Source of the DNA: Maribellus sp. CM-23
GTDB lineage: Bacteria; Bacteroidota; Bacteroidia; Bacteroidales; Prolixibacteraceae
Direction of reading: 5' to 3'
DNA length: 64,000 bases
Assembly (NCBI RefSeq): GCF_021354595.1
Contig: NZ_JADWYJ010000007.1
Span: forward strand, 124,001-188,000
The notes under the pieces were generated by a model. It made no database searches. It was given only the letters and a program-made list of their open reading frames with translations, and was not told the DNA's origin. Below are positions 8,559-15,914 of this stretch, one piece after another. The stretch's first letter is position 1, and every line of letters begins with the position of its first letter. The translations under genes and the position numbers were made by a program.

Positions 8559-11075
8559 ATGAACAAACCCAGCTGTTATATCGGAATCATTTTTACCTGG
8601 ATGAGTCTGTTTCTGACCATTTCATCCAGTGCTACTGATTTTGCCGACAACACTTTCCTTATTGCCAATATCAGTGAAAATGATCTTTCCAATAACCGCT
8701 TGTGGAGCTTTGTAGAGGCAAACGACTGGGTGGGTATTGAGCTTGAAATAGACAGCACCGGAAATTATGCTTACCTGCAAAACAGCGCCATCGAGATGAC
8801 AGCTGTTTTGGACCAAATAAGAAGTATAATAGATAAAAAAGAATCCAAAATAGTTCCGATCTTCATTCACTTTGACGGGAATATCCACTTTCTGGATTCA
8901 GTAATTAATGCTTCTTCCATTTCTGATCGTATTTTCTATTTACCGCAGGGAGAAACATGGCCATCCATCAATTACCTGGTACAAGCAAACCGCCGTATTA
9001 TATTTTTTGTGGAAGGCAACACGACCAACGAGAGCAGAATCCTTCACCCGGTAAAAAATTATGCACTGGAAATATCAGCCAGTCAGATCACACCCAACTC
9101 CGTAATTCTGAGTTCCGAATCAAATATCAACAAGGAACTCTTTAAAATCAATGATTTTCAAAATCTTCCGACGGGTGTTGTTTCCAACAGGCTGGGAAAA
9201 AACCAGGTGCCCGATTATGTGAACTTTCTGCTTGACAGCTGGACCAAGTACGGCAAGAAACCCAATTTCATCAGTGTTGGCAATGCGATTATTAGTTTTG
9301 ACTTCCTGGTATCACAGCTGAACTCATTCAACGACGTAAAAGGACAGGTTCGGACGGTTGGGAAAAACCTCGAACGAGTTTACTGGAAAAACCCCGAAGT
9401 TCTGATTTCAGGAGGTAAATTCAGTTTTCCAATACGCGGTGGCGAAGAAGTAATTCTTTCGCCTTTTGCCCCCGGTTACAGCATGACGCCGGCTCAACTA
9501 ATTGTTACCGCCGAAATGGCGCTGCCCGAGGAGTATTCGGTCTTGGCCTCGCCGCTTGGCCTTAACCAGGGATTAACGGCCAATTTCAACTTCGACGGAA
9601 ACCTGATCGACAATGTCAATCCGGAACAGAAATATACTGGTACCAACTATTCTTTTAGCCAGGATATCGACAGGGGAACCGTGCTCAAACTTCCTGAAAA
9701 TGCCCAAGTGTTTATCGGAAACCCGGAATTGTACAAGCTTCCCAACAGCAGTTTTACGGTCAGCTGCTTTGTAAAATTCACCGACATACTGGAGTTTGGC
9801 GACAATGCGATTCTTGGGAACAACGAGCAGGGTTATCGTCGCGGAATGCACCTGGTTTTACGTTCCGGGCATCCTTATTTTGGGCTGTGGTCGAACGATT
9901 TTATGTCGGAAGAAGTATTAAAGAACAATACCTGGTTTCACCTCACCTGGCGCTACATCATTGAAACCGGGCAACAAGCTATTTTCCTGAACGGCAAATA
10001 CGTTGGCGGATCAGACGGGCATCCACCGTATTCGGGCACAAGCGACCTACACATAGGCAGCGCGCTTTCGAATGGAGCAAGCATGCGCGGCTACATCGAC
10101 AACCTTAACATCTGGAACCGTCCGCTTGGAAACGAGGAAATCAGCCGGCTGGCATTGGATGAAGAGATACTGGCATTGCCGGAAAAAGATAAAAAACAAC
10201 GAAATTTTATTCAACCACTTTATATCGGTTTTTCCTTATTGATTCTCCTGGTATTTGTTCTTCTTTTTTGGGTAATGATCATCCGTAGAAAGACAAAGAA
10301 CCACTACCAGGGATTTGAAGTACAAAAACCCAGCTTCGAGAATCACATACGCCTTTTTGGCGATTTTCAGGTTATGAACGACAAAGGAGAAGACATTAGC
10401 TCTTTGTTCACCCCAAAGGTAAAGGAACTCTTTATTTACATCCTGATCGGCTCTGTGCGCAACAAAATGGGCGTTCCGATTTCAGATGTTGATTCTTGTT
10501 TGTGGGCAGGAATACAGGACCGGAAGATTGCGAACAACCGGGCAGTAACACTTAACAAGCTCCGTAAAATACTTGTTCAGTTAAACGCGATTGAAATCAA
10601 CTCGAACAATGGCTTTTTACAATTAAAAGTTTCAGGCAACCTGTCGTGCGACTACCTGGAAGCTTTCAAGTTGTGCACAATTCCTGAAGGAATGACCCGA
10701 AAACAGCTCGATACCTTTTACTTACTGGTGAAAGATGGCAGCCTTTTAAAAGGAATTGACTGGCCCTGGCTGGACGATATTCGCGGATTTATCGGAAACC
10801 AGGTTATGGACCACCTGTTGAAACTGGGAACCTATTTACAAAAAGAGAACCGGATCAACGAGGTGGAAAAAGTAGCCCAACGCATGCTCGACTACGACGA
10901 ACTAAGCGAAGAAGCTGTTTCGCTGCAAATTTGGGCGCACCAGCAGGCCAATAATCTGTACCTAGCCAAGTTTCAATTTGAATCGTTCTGTACCCGTTAC
11001 AAAAAAAGCATGGGGGAAAACTATGGCATGAACTTCAACGAGTTTATTGAAGAACATGCCATCAAAAAGAACTAA
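8559..11075 (+). CDS. Membrane-spanning regulator: exported sensor with LamG domain, TM helix, cytoplasmic SARP/BTAD DNA-binding part
   Basis: 838 residues. A signal peptide (about 1-26) is followed by a region of about 300 residues with a loose resemblance to PLC-like TIM barrels (IVPIFIHF, RRIIFFVEGN). A LamG/concanavalin-like domain (about 339-528) comes next, starting LTANFNFDGN and ending GYIDNLNIWNRPLGNEEI. One membrane helix lies at about 550-572, followed by basic RRKTK. The cytoplasmic part (about 590-838) begins IRLFGDFQV and contains KVKELFIYILI and NKLRKIL, as in SARP winged helices, then an all-helical BTAD-like domain. This predicts direct signalling from periplasmic glycan binding to transcription. 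It is divergent from the cytochrome/glycosyltransferase operon, its most likely target. Its stop codon overlaps the stop of tnaA by 4 bases. Confidence 0.8.
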   Translation: MNKPSCYIGIIFTWMSLFLTISSSATDFADNTFLIANISENDLSNNRLWSFVEANDWVGIELEIDSTGNYAYLQNSAIEMTAVLDQIRSIIDKKESKIVPIFIHFDGNIHFLDSVINASSISDRIFYLPQGETWPSINYLVQANRRIIFFVEGNTTNESRILHPVKNYALEISASQITPNSVILSSESNINKELFKINDFQNLPTGVVSNRLGKNQVPDYVNFLLDSWTKYGKKPNFISVGNAIISFDFLVSQLNSFNDVKGQVRTVGKNLERVYWKNPEVLISGGKFSFPIRGGEEVILSPFAPGYSMTPAQLIVTAEMALPEEYSVLASPLGLNQGLTANFNFDGNLIDNVNPEQKYTGTNYSFSQDIDRGTVLKLPENAQVFIGNPELYKLPNSSFTVSCFVKFTDILEFGDNAILGNNEQGYRRGMHLVLRSGHPYFGLWSNDFMSEEVLKNNTWFHLTWRYIIETGQQAIFLNGKYVGGSDGHPPYSGTSDLHIGSALSNGASMRGYIDNLNIWNRPLGNEEISRLALDEEILALPEKDKKQRNFIQPLYIGFSLLILLVFVLLFWVMIIRRKTKNHYQGFEVQKPSFENHIRLFGDFQVMNDKGEDISSLFTPKVKELFIYILIGSVRNKMGVPISDVDSCLWAGIQDRKIANNRAVTLNKLRKILVQLNAIEINSNNGFLQLKVSGNLSCDYLEAFKLCTIPEGMTRKQLDTFYLLVKDGSLLKGIDWPWLDDIRGFIGNQVMDHLLKLGTYLQKENRINEVEKVAQRMLDYDELSEEAVSLQIWAHQQANNLYLAKFQFESFCTRYKKSMGENYGMNFNEFIEEHAIKKN

Positions 11076-12451
11076 TCGATTCGTTCAAGCTCCACCGTAA
11101 AGTGCCGCATAATGGGCGCTTCTTTTTCAATTCGGAAGCCGTGTACGATCTTTTCCCGGCGGTCAAAGATATTTTTCAGCGCCACTGCCACCACATCCAT
11201 ATGGTTGTTTGTATAGGTTCGGCGCGGAATCGCCAGGCGTAACATTTCAAGCTTCGGGAAACGGTTTTCTCCGGATTTCGGATCGCGGTCGGCCAGCAAA
11301 GTACCTACCTCAACCCCGCGCACACCCGCTTCAAGATAAAGCTCAATTGCGAGCGTTTGCGCAATGTATTCTTCTTTCGGAACGTGTTTCAGAAATTTCC
11401 GGGCATCTACAAAAACCGCATGTCCGCCAATAGGTTTCTGAACCGGAATCCCCCACTCCATCAACCTGTTTCCCAAATACTCCACCTGTTTAACACGGTT
11501 TTCGAGGTAATGCTCGTCGGTTACTTCGTTCAAGCCAACAGAAAGCGCATTCATATCGCGTCCGGCCATTCCGCCGTAAGTATTAAAGCCTTCGTACATA
11601 ATGTTGAATACCGAAGCATTTTGAAATAGCTCCTCGTCTTTCATGGCAATAAACCCACCGATGTTTACAATGCCGTCTTTTTTGCTGCTCATGGTCATTG
11701 CATCGGCATATGAAAACATTTCTGCTACAATTTCACGAATGGACTTTTCTTCGTACCCCGGCTCCCGTTCCTTGATAAACCAGGCATTCTCGGCAAAACG
11801 CGCAGAGTCGAATACCACTTTAATCCCGTACTTTTTTGAAAGCCGGGAAACGTCTTTCAAATTCTGCATCGATACCGGTTGCCCGCCGGAGGTATTGCAG
11901 GTAAGCGTTACAATCACCATCGGAATTTCGTCGTGCTGATAGGTAGAATAAACACTTTCCAGCTTTTCCAAATCGATATTGCCCTTAAACGGATGCAGCG
12001 ATTCGGTATCGAACGCCTCGTCGATTGTGCAATCAATCGCTGAAGCACTTCGGTATTCGATGTGGCCTTTGGTTGTATCAAAATGGCTATTTCCGGGCAC
12101 CACATTTCCAGGTTTCACCAAAACCGAAAACAAAACATTCTCGGCTGCCCGGCCTTGGTGTGTCGGAAGAAAATACTCAAATCCCAAAATATCACGAATG
12201 GCATTTTTCAGGTTGTAATACGACGAAGATCCGGCGTAACTTTCGTCTCCCGTCATCATGGCAGCCCACTGATTGTGACTCATAGCGCCGGTTCCGCTAT
12301 CGGTAAGCAAATCAATGTAAACCTGTTCGCTTTTCAGGTTAAATAAATTGTAATGTGCGTCTTTGATCCACTGTTCGCGTTGTTCGCGGGTGCTTTTGAA
12401 AATGGGTTCCACCATTTTTATTCTATATGATTCTGCAAAAGGTAATTCCAT
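11072..12451 (-). CDS. tnaA: Tryptophanase (PLP-dependent tryptophan indole-lyase)
   Basis: 459 residues, full length for the TnaA/tyrosine phenol-lyase family (IDLLTDSGTGAM, PTHQGRAAEN, DSARFAENAWFIKERE, PLP lysine in SSKKDG). Two specificity positions favour tryptophanase. FDTTKGH carries the Asp that is Asp137 in E. coli TnaA (Thr in tyrosine phenol-lyase). VRGVEVG has Val where tyrosine phenol-lyase has the phenol-binding Arg (VRSMERG). DSARFAENA is also the TnaA form. The reaction cleaves tryptophan to indole, pyruvate and ammonia in the cytoplasm. Some parts (VNIGGF, GGMAGRDM) look closer to tyrosine phenol-lyase, so it is a divergent member. No tnaB permease or leader peptide was recognised nearby. 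Confidence 0.88.
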   Translation of the reverse strand: MELPFAESYRIKMVEPIFKSTREQREQWIKDAHYNLFNLKSEQVYIDLLTDSGTGAMSHNQWAAMMTGDESYAGSSSYYNLKNAIRDILGFEYFLPTHQGRAAENVLFSVLVKPGNVVPGNSHFDTTKGHIEYRSASAIDCTIDEAFDTESLHPFKGNIDLEKLESVYSTYQHDEIPMVIVTLTCNTSGGQPVSMQNLKDVSRLSKKYGIKVVFDSARFAENAWFIKEREPGYEEKSIREIVAEMFSYADAMTMSSKKDGIVNIGGFIAMKDEELFQNASVFNIMYEGFNTYGGMAGRDMNALSVGLNEVTDEHYLENRVKQVEYLGNRLMEWGIPVQKPIGGHAVFVDARKFLKHVPKEEYIAQTLAIELYLEAGVRGVEVGTLLADRDPKSGENRFPKLEMLRLAIPRRTYTNNHMDVVAVALKNIFDRREKIVHGFRIEKEAPIMRHFTVELERID

Positions 12452-12466
12452 TTAAATCTGATTTAT

Positions 12467-12489
12467 GAATGATGATCAACGATTGATGA
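12467..12489 (+). repeat. Dispersed 23-base intergenic repeat, copy 1
   Basis: Starts GAATGATGAT and ends ACGATTGATGA. It matches the reverse complement of 15880-15902 with one mismatch at the eleventh base. Both copies sit just upstream of a minus-strand gene end or start, outside coding sequence. Confidence 0.6.
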
Positions 12490-12809
12490 ATTGCGATGGT
12501 TCCATATAAAACCAAACATGCAATTCGAAATCGATGTTCTTTTGTAAGAAAATTAAATAATGATTTACTAAATAAAATTTAGGATGGTTAACTGCATATG
12601 AAATCTGAAATCCTAAATCACGAATCTGAAATCTACAATCTAAAAGAATCCCTGTTTTTGATATTCAGGTAGCGGCGGTTGTGAAGAAATATGGCCAGTA
12701 AAAATTTAAACATGTCCAGTATTTCGAACAAAGGTAAGAAGCTTTCCCGCAATTTCCACAGGACAAATATCAGTTTTGCAGTCATTTCATTATCATCTAA
12801 AAAAACCAC

Positions 12810-12817
12810 TAATTTTG
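12810..12817 (+). promoter_or_regulatory. -7 promoter box for the HAD gene
   Basis: TAATTTTG fits TAnnTTTG, 24 bases before the ATG at 12842. Confidence 0.55.
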
Positions 12818-12841
12818 CACAGGAAATAAAAACAACAGAAA

Positions 12842-13609
12842 ATGGGAAAACTGGCATTCGAAGCGGTAATTTTTGACATGGACGGGGTGATCACCAAAAC
12901 AGCGATTACTCATGCAGCAGCATGGAAAAAGATGTTTGATGAATTTCTTCAGGCCCGGGCAGACAGGAACAACGAAAAGTTTAATGAATTTACCCAAAGC
13001 GACTACCTCGCTTATGTTGACGGCAAACCGCGCTACAAAGGCGTTGCCTCATTTCTTGAATCCAGGAATATTTCCATTCCTTTTGGCGATCCTTCGGATG
13101 AAGCAGGAAAAGAAACCATTTGCGGCCTCGGAAACCGCAAAAACGATGCTTTTAACGAAGTAATTGCCCGCGATGGTGTAGAAGTTTACGAATCCACCGC
13201 AAAGTTGTTGGAGGACCTTACAGCTGCGGGAATTAAACTGGGCGTAGCATCATCGAGTAAAAACTGCGCGCCAGTTCTTGAAGCGCTCGATCTGTTGTCT
13301 GCATTTGGCGCCCGTGTTGACGGGGTAGTTTCTGCAGAACTCGGGTTGCACGGGAAACCGGAACCCGATATTTTTACCACTGCCTGCGAAATGCTGGGAT
13401 CAACGCCTACCAAATCAATCGTTGTGGAAGATGCTGTTTCGGGTGTTCAGGCCGGTGCAAAAGGAAAATTTGGATTGACACTCGGAATTGCACGCGAGAA
13501 TAATGAAGATGAACTTGCCGAAAACGGTGCCGATTTCGTGGTAAGCGATCTGGAGGAGATAAACGGGATAAACGGTTTGAACGAACTGTTCCTGAAAAAT
13601 CAGGCGTAG
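12842..13609 (+). CDS. Beta-phosphoglucomutase-like HAD hydrolase
   Basis: 255 residues, HAD superfamily subfamily IA. Motif I is FDMDGVITKTA (Asp nucleophile and Asp+2 near residues 12-14), motif II is GVASSSKN, and motif III/IV is KPEPDIF followed by VVEDAVSGVQAG. The cap region (DYLAYVDGKPRYKGVASFL) resembles the beta-phosphoglucomutase family form usually found beside GH65 phosphorylases. If so, it interconverts beta-glucose-1-phosphate and glucose-6-phosphate. Here it stands alone and far from the GH65 gene at 60.9 kb, so a different sugar phosphate is possible. Its stop is 14 bases from the convergent folK stop. Confidence 0.8.
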   Translation: MGKLAFEAVIFDMDGVITKTAITHAAAWKKMFDEFLQARADRNNEKFNEFTQSDYLAYVDGKPRYKGVASFLESRNISIPFGDPSDEAGKETICGLGNRKNDAFNEVIARDGVEVYESTAKLLEDLTAAGIKLGVASSSKNCAPVLEALDLLSAFGARVDGVVSAELGLHGKPEPDIFTTACEMLGSTPTKSIVVEDAVSGVQAGAKGKFGLTLGIARENNEDELAENGADFVVSDLEEINGINGLNELFLKNQA

Positions 13610-13623
13610 CAATTTAGCAAGCC

Positions 13624-13992
13624 TCACTGAACTTCATCCACACTTTTCTGTAAAAAATCGCGTGTGTAGTAGTCCTTATCGACTATTTCACCGTTCCAAA
13701 CCACGATGTCGAGATCCATGGTCCGGGGCCCGAATTTAGGCCCAGTACGGTCGCGCCCCAGTTGGTCTTCAATCGATTTTAACAACTTTGTCAGTTCCTT
13801 CCGGTCTCGTTCAGTATTTATTTTTACCGCACCATTGGTGTAGTCTGGCTGATCTGTAATTCCCACCGCCTTGGTTCTGATCATGTGTGAAACTTTCACT
13901 ACTTCTACTTTGGTGCGAAGTATCTCCATCATTTGGGGAATGTTTTTCTCAGCATTGATGTTCGACCCAATGCCGACAATCACCGTATTCAT
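13624..13992 (-). CDS. folK: 2-amino-4-hydroxy-6-hydroxymethyldihydropteridine pyrophosphokinase (HPPK)
   Basis: 122 residues. GIGSN near the N-terminus (GSN 9-11) and GPKFGPRTMDLDIV near the C-terminal third are the HPPK signature motifs; it transfers pyrophosphate from ATP to the pterin in folate synthesis. It is short compared with E. coli FolK (about 160), stopping soon after the metal-binding DLD motif, so the last C-terminal elements are missing or minimal. The start overlaps the stop of the FolX-like gene as ATGA. It is last in the three-gene pteridine operon. Confidence 0.87.
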   Translation of the reverse strand: MNTVIVGIGSNINAEKNIPQMMEILRTKVEVVKVSHMIRTKAVGITDQPDYTNGAVKINTERDRKELTKLLKSIEDQLGRDRTGPKFGPRTMDLDIVVWNGEIVDKDYYTRDFLQKSVDEVQ

Positions 13993-14342
13993 CTTTTAGC
14001 CTCCATTTCCAATGAAACCGATTCGGCAAAACGCAACGCATGTGGCTTATCGACTTCCACTTTTGCCCGAATGACACGTTCGTCCTCCATTACCAAGTCA
14101 AGAATATTCCGCGTCAAAACTTCCAGCAACTTAAACCGCCCTTCCTGAACAAAAGCAATCACTTTTTTCGTGATGGTCTTGTAATCAAAAATGCCATCCG
14201 GCTCATCCGATTCCAGCGCCGAAGCAGGAATATCTGTTTCAATTTCAATATTGATCACCACATCCTGCTTATTTACCAGCTCTTCAGGATTGAACCCGAT
14301 GTAGGTTCTGATCAACAGTTTTTTTACACGTATTATCGCCAT
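13989..14342 (-). CDS. folX: Dihydroneopterin aldolase-fold protein, FolX-like (dihydroneopterin triphosphate 2'-epimerase)
   Basis: 117 residues of the tunnelling-fold FolB/FolX family. It resembles E. coli FolX more than FolB: MAIIRVKKLLIRTYIG, then NKQDVVINIEI, and a C-terminal DKPHALRFAESVS block that parallels FolX DKLHALRYADSVS. FolX epimerises dihydroneopterin triphosphate on the route to monapterin; FolB cleaves dihydroneopterin for folate. The start directly follows the stop of the FolM-like gene (TAAATG), and the end overlaps folK by 4 bases. An aldolase role for folate cannot be excluded, because no other folB is visible. Confidence 0.75.
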   Translation of the reverse strand: MAIIRVKKLLIRTYIGFNPEELVNKQDVVINIEIETDIPASALESDEPDGIFDYKTITKKVIAFVQEGRFKLLEVLTRNILDLVMEDERVIRAKVEVDKPHALRFAESVSLEMEAKR

Positions 14343-15074
14343 TTATTCAATGTTTTTTCCAAGGTTTTCGCCCCCGTCAGCAAACAAAAGTTGCCCGGTT
14401 AGGTGCGTATTTTTCAAGATAAAATCGATACTGTTCAGAATTGGCACCACACCACCCGGTTGTTTCATCGGGATATTTTGTGCAAGATTTTGAAGGTAGT
14501 CTTCATCCTCATCCACCGGAGCCAGCGTAACTCCCGGAGCAATCGCATTCACCCGGATTGCAGGGGCAAACTCCAAAGCAGCCATCTTTGTCAGTTCCCA
14601 CAAAGCCTTTTTCGACAGGGTGTAAGCTGCAAAGTTGGAAGTGTTTCCGCTAATTCGGGTATCCACAAAATTGATGATGTTTCCCTTTTTACAATACACA
14701 GCAAAGTCACGGATCAGCAAAAAAGGAGCCTTCAGGTTTACATCCAGCTGGCTGTCGAACAGCTTTGCCGATGTTTCCCGCAGGTAACTTTTGTCAAAAA
14801 CCGAAGCATTGTTGATCAGCAGCTCAAAAGGGCCTGATTTTGAAACAATATTCGGAATAAGGCTTTCCACTTCATGCCCTTCGCTCAAATTGGCTGTAAC
14901 CGATGAAAACAGTTGTTTCGGGTACTTTTCGCCCAACTTCCGGACAAGGGTGATCGCATCTTCTGCCGAACGGTTAAAATGAATGATTACATTCCATCCG
15001 TTTGCTGCCAGATGTTGCGAAACAGCCTTGCCTATTCGTTTCGATGCGCCTGTTATTAGTGCTGTAGGATTCAT
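14343..15074 (-). CDS. folM: Short-chain dehydrogenase, FolM/pteridine reductase-like
   Basis: 243-residue SDR. NADP-binding TGASKRIG is at residues 8-15, and a FNRSAED stretch resembles the NADPH-selective HxRSA motif of pteridine reductase PTR1. NNAS follows, then the Tyr-x3-Lys catalytic pair in AAYTLSKKAL near residue 150, and a C-terminal LFADGG as in FolM/PTR1. FolM reduces dihydromonapterin (and dihydrofolate weakly) to the tetrahydro form. Being first in an operon with FolX- and FolK-like genes supports this over a generic 3-oxoacyl reductase. No obvious -7 box was found in front. Confidence 0.72.
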   Translation of the reverse strand: MNPTALITGASKRIGKAVSQHLAANGWNVIIHFNRSAEDAITLVRKLGEKYPKQLFSSVTANLSEGHEVESLIPNIVSKSGPFELLINNASVFDKSYLRETSAKLFDSQLDVNLKAPFLLIRDFAVYCKKGNIINFVDTRISGNTSNFAAYTLSKKALWELTKMAALEFAPAIRVNAIAPGVTLAPVDEDEDYLQNLAQNIPMKQPGGVVPILNSIDFILKNTHLTGQLLFADGGENLGKNIE

Positions 15075-15133
15075 GTCTCTAAGTTACCCAATCTTCCGCA
15101 AATAACAGGTATGTGGGCGCTTGGTTCAAAAAA

Positions 15134-15154
15134 AAGGCCCGAAAAACGGGCCTT
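15134..15154 (-). terminator. Terminator of ribE
   Basis: AAGGCCCG (15134-15141) pairs with CGGGCCTT (15147-15154). On the minus strand the stem is followed by a T run, so it ends transcripts coming from riboflavin synthase. Confidence 0.85.
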
Positions 15155-15177
15155 CTGCTATTTCTTTTTGAAATTAC

Positions 15178-15789
15178 TTAGCTACTGTAAGAATTCAGCT
15201 TGCTCAGGTATTTTCCGATGATGTCGAATTCGATGTTGATCACCGAACCTTCTTTAAACGTATGAAAGTTGGTTACTTCATGCGTAAACGGAATAATCGC
15301 CACCTGGAACGAATTGTCCTTTGAATTCACCACGGTAAGGCTGACACCATTAACCGTTACCGAGCCTTTTTCTACGGTCATATAACCTTGCTTTGCCTTT
15401 TCGATATCGAAATCGTATTCAAAAGCGTAGTACCAGCTACCATCTGCTTCTTCCACCTTTTTACACACAGCTGTCTGGTCCACATGGCCCTGAACGATAT
15501 GACCATCCAGACGACCATTCATCATCATGCTACGCTCGAGGTTTACTTTTGAACCCACTTCCAGTAAGCCCAGGTTTGACTTCAGAAGCGTTTCCTTAAT
15601 CGCTGTTACTTTGTATTTTTTCTCTGCTTTATCTACCCAAACCACAGTTAAACAAACACCGTTGTGCGATAAACTCTGGTCAACTTTCAATTGGTCGGCA
15701 AACGAACAGGTAAGCGTAAAATGAACGTTTTCCTGATCTTTTTCGATGGCAACCACTGTTCCGTATTCTTCTACTATTCCTGAAAACAT
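15178..15789 (-). CDS. ribE: Riboflavin synthase, alpha chain
   Basis: 203 residues made of two lumazine-binding repeats. The first starts MFSGIVEEYG with SLSHNGVCLTV; the second starts near GHIVQGHVD with GVSLTVV. It dismutates two 6,7-dimethyl-8-ribityllumazine molecules to riboflavin in the cytoplasm. Length is normal. It is a single gene with its own terminator; no FMN riboswitch is seen in the short upstream gap, which instead contains small repeats. Confidence 0.95.
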   Translation of the reverse strand: MFSGIVEEYGTVVAIEKDQENVHFTLTCSFADQLKVDQSLSHNGVCLTVVWVDKAEKKYKVTAIKETLLKSNLGLLEVGSKVNLERSMMMNGRLDGHIVQGHVDQTAVCKKVEEADGSWYYAFEYDFDIEKAKQGYMTVEKGSVTVNGVSLTVVNSKDNSFQVAIIPFTHEVTNFHTFKEGSVINIEFDIIGKYLSKLNSYSS

Positions 15790-15795
15790 AACTAG

Positions 15796-15823
15796 TTTAA
15801 AGTTTAGAGTTTAAAGTTCAGAG
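15796..15823. repeat. Two tandem 14-base repeats
   Basis: TTTAAAGTTTAGAG (15796-15809) is directly followed by TTTAAAGTTCAGAG (15810-15823), one mismatch, just upstream of ribE. Confidence 0.6.
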
Positions 15824-15879
15824 ACTTTCTTACTCAGTTTATTTTTTCAATGTTACAACGAATAAAATACCTTCGTCAA

Positions 15880-15902
15880 TCATCAATCGTTAATCATCAT
15901 TC
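15880..15902 (-). repeat. Dispersed 23-base intergenic repeat, copy 2
   Basis: The reverse complement of this stretch matches 12467-12489 with one difference. It lies between ribE and the 3' end of cysS. Confidence 0.6.
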
Positions 15903-15914
15903 TAAAATCTGCCT

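Larger units (their letters stand above)
12452..12841. other. 390-base divergent intergenic region, tnaA / HAD gene
   Basis: No gene is supported here; the short open frames lack any family signature. It holds one copy of a 23-base dispersed repeat (12467-12489), an AT-rich stretch with repeated AAATCTGAAATC-like words (about 12600-12646), and the -7 box of the HAD gene at 12810-12817. No clear -7 box for tnaA was found. Confidence 0.6.

Noticed and set aside
15790..15914. FMN riboswitch upstream of ribE
   Set aside because: The gap contains only short repeats and is too short for an RFN element before the next gene.
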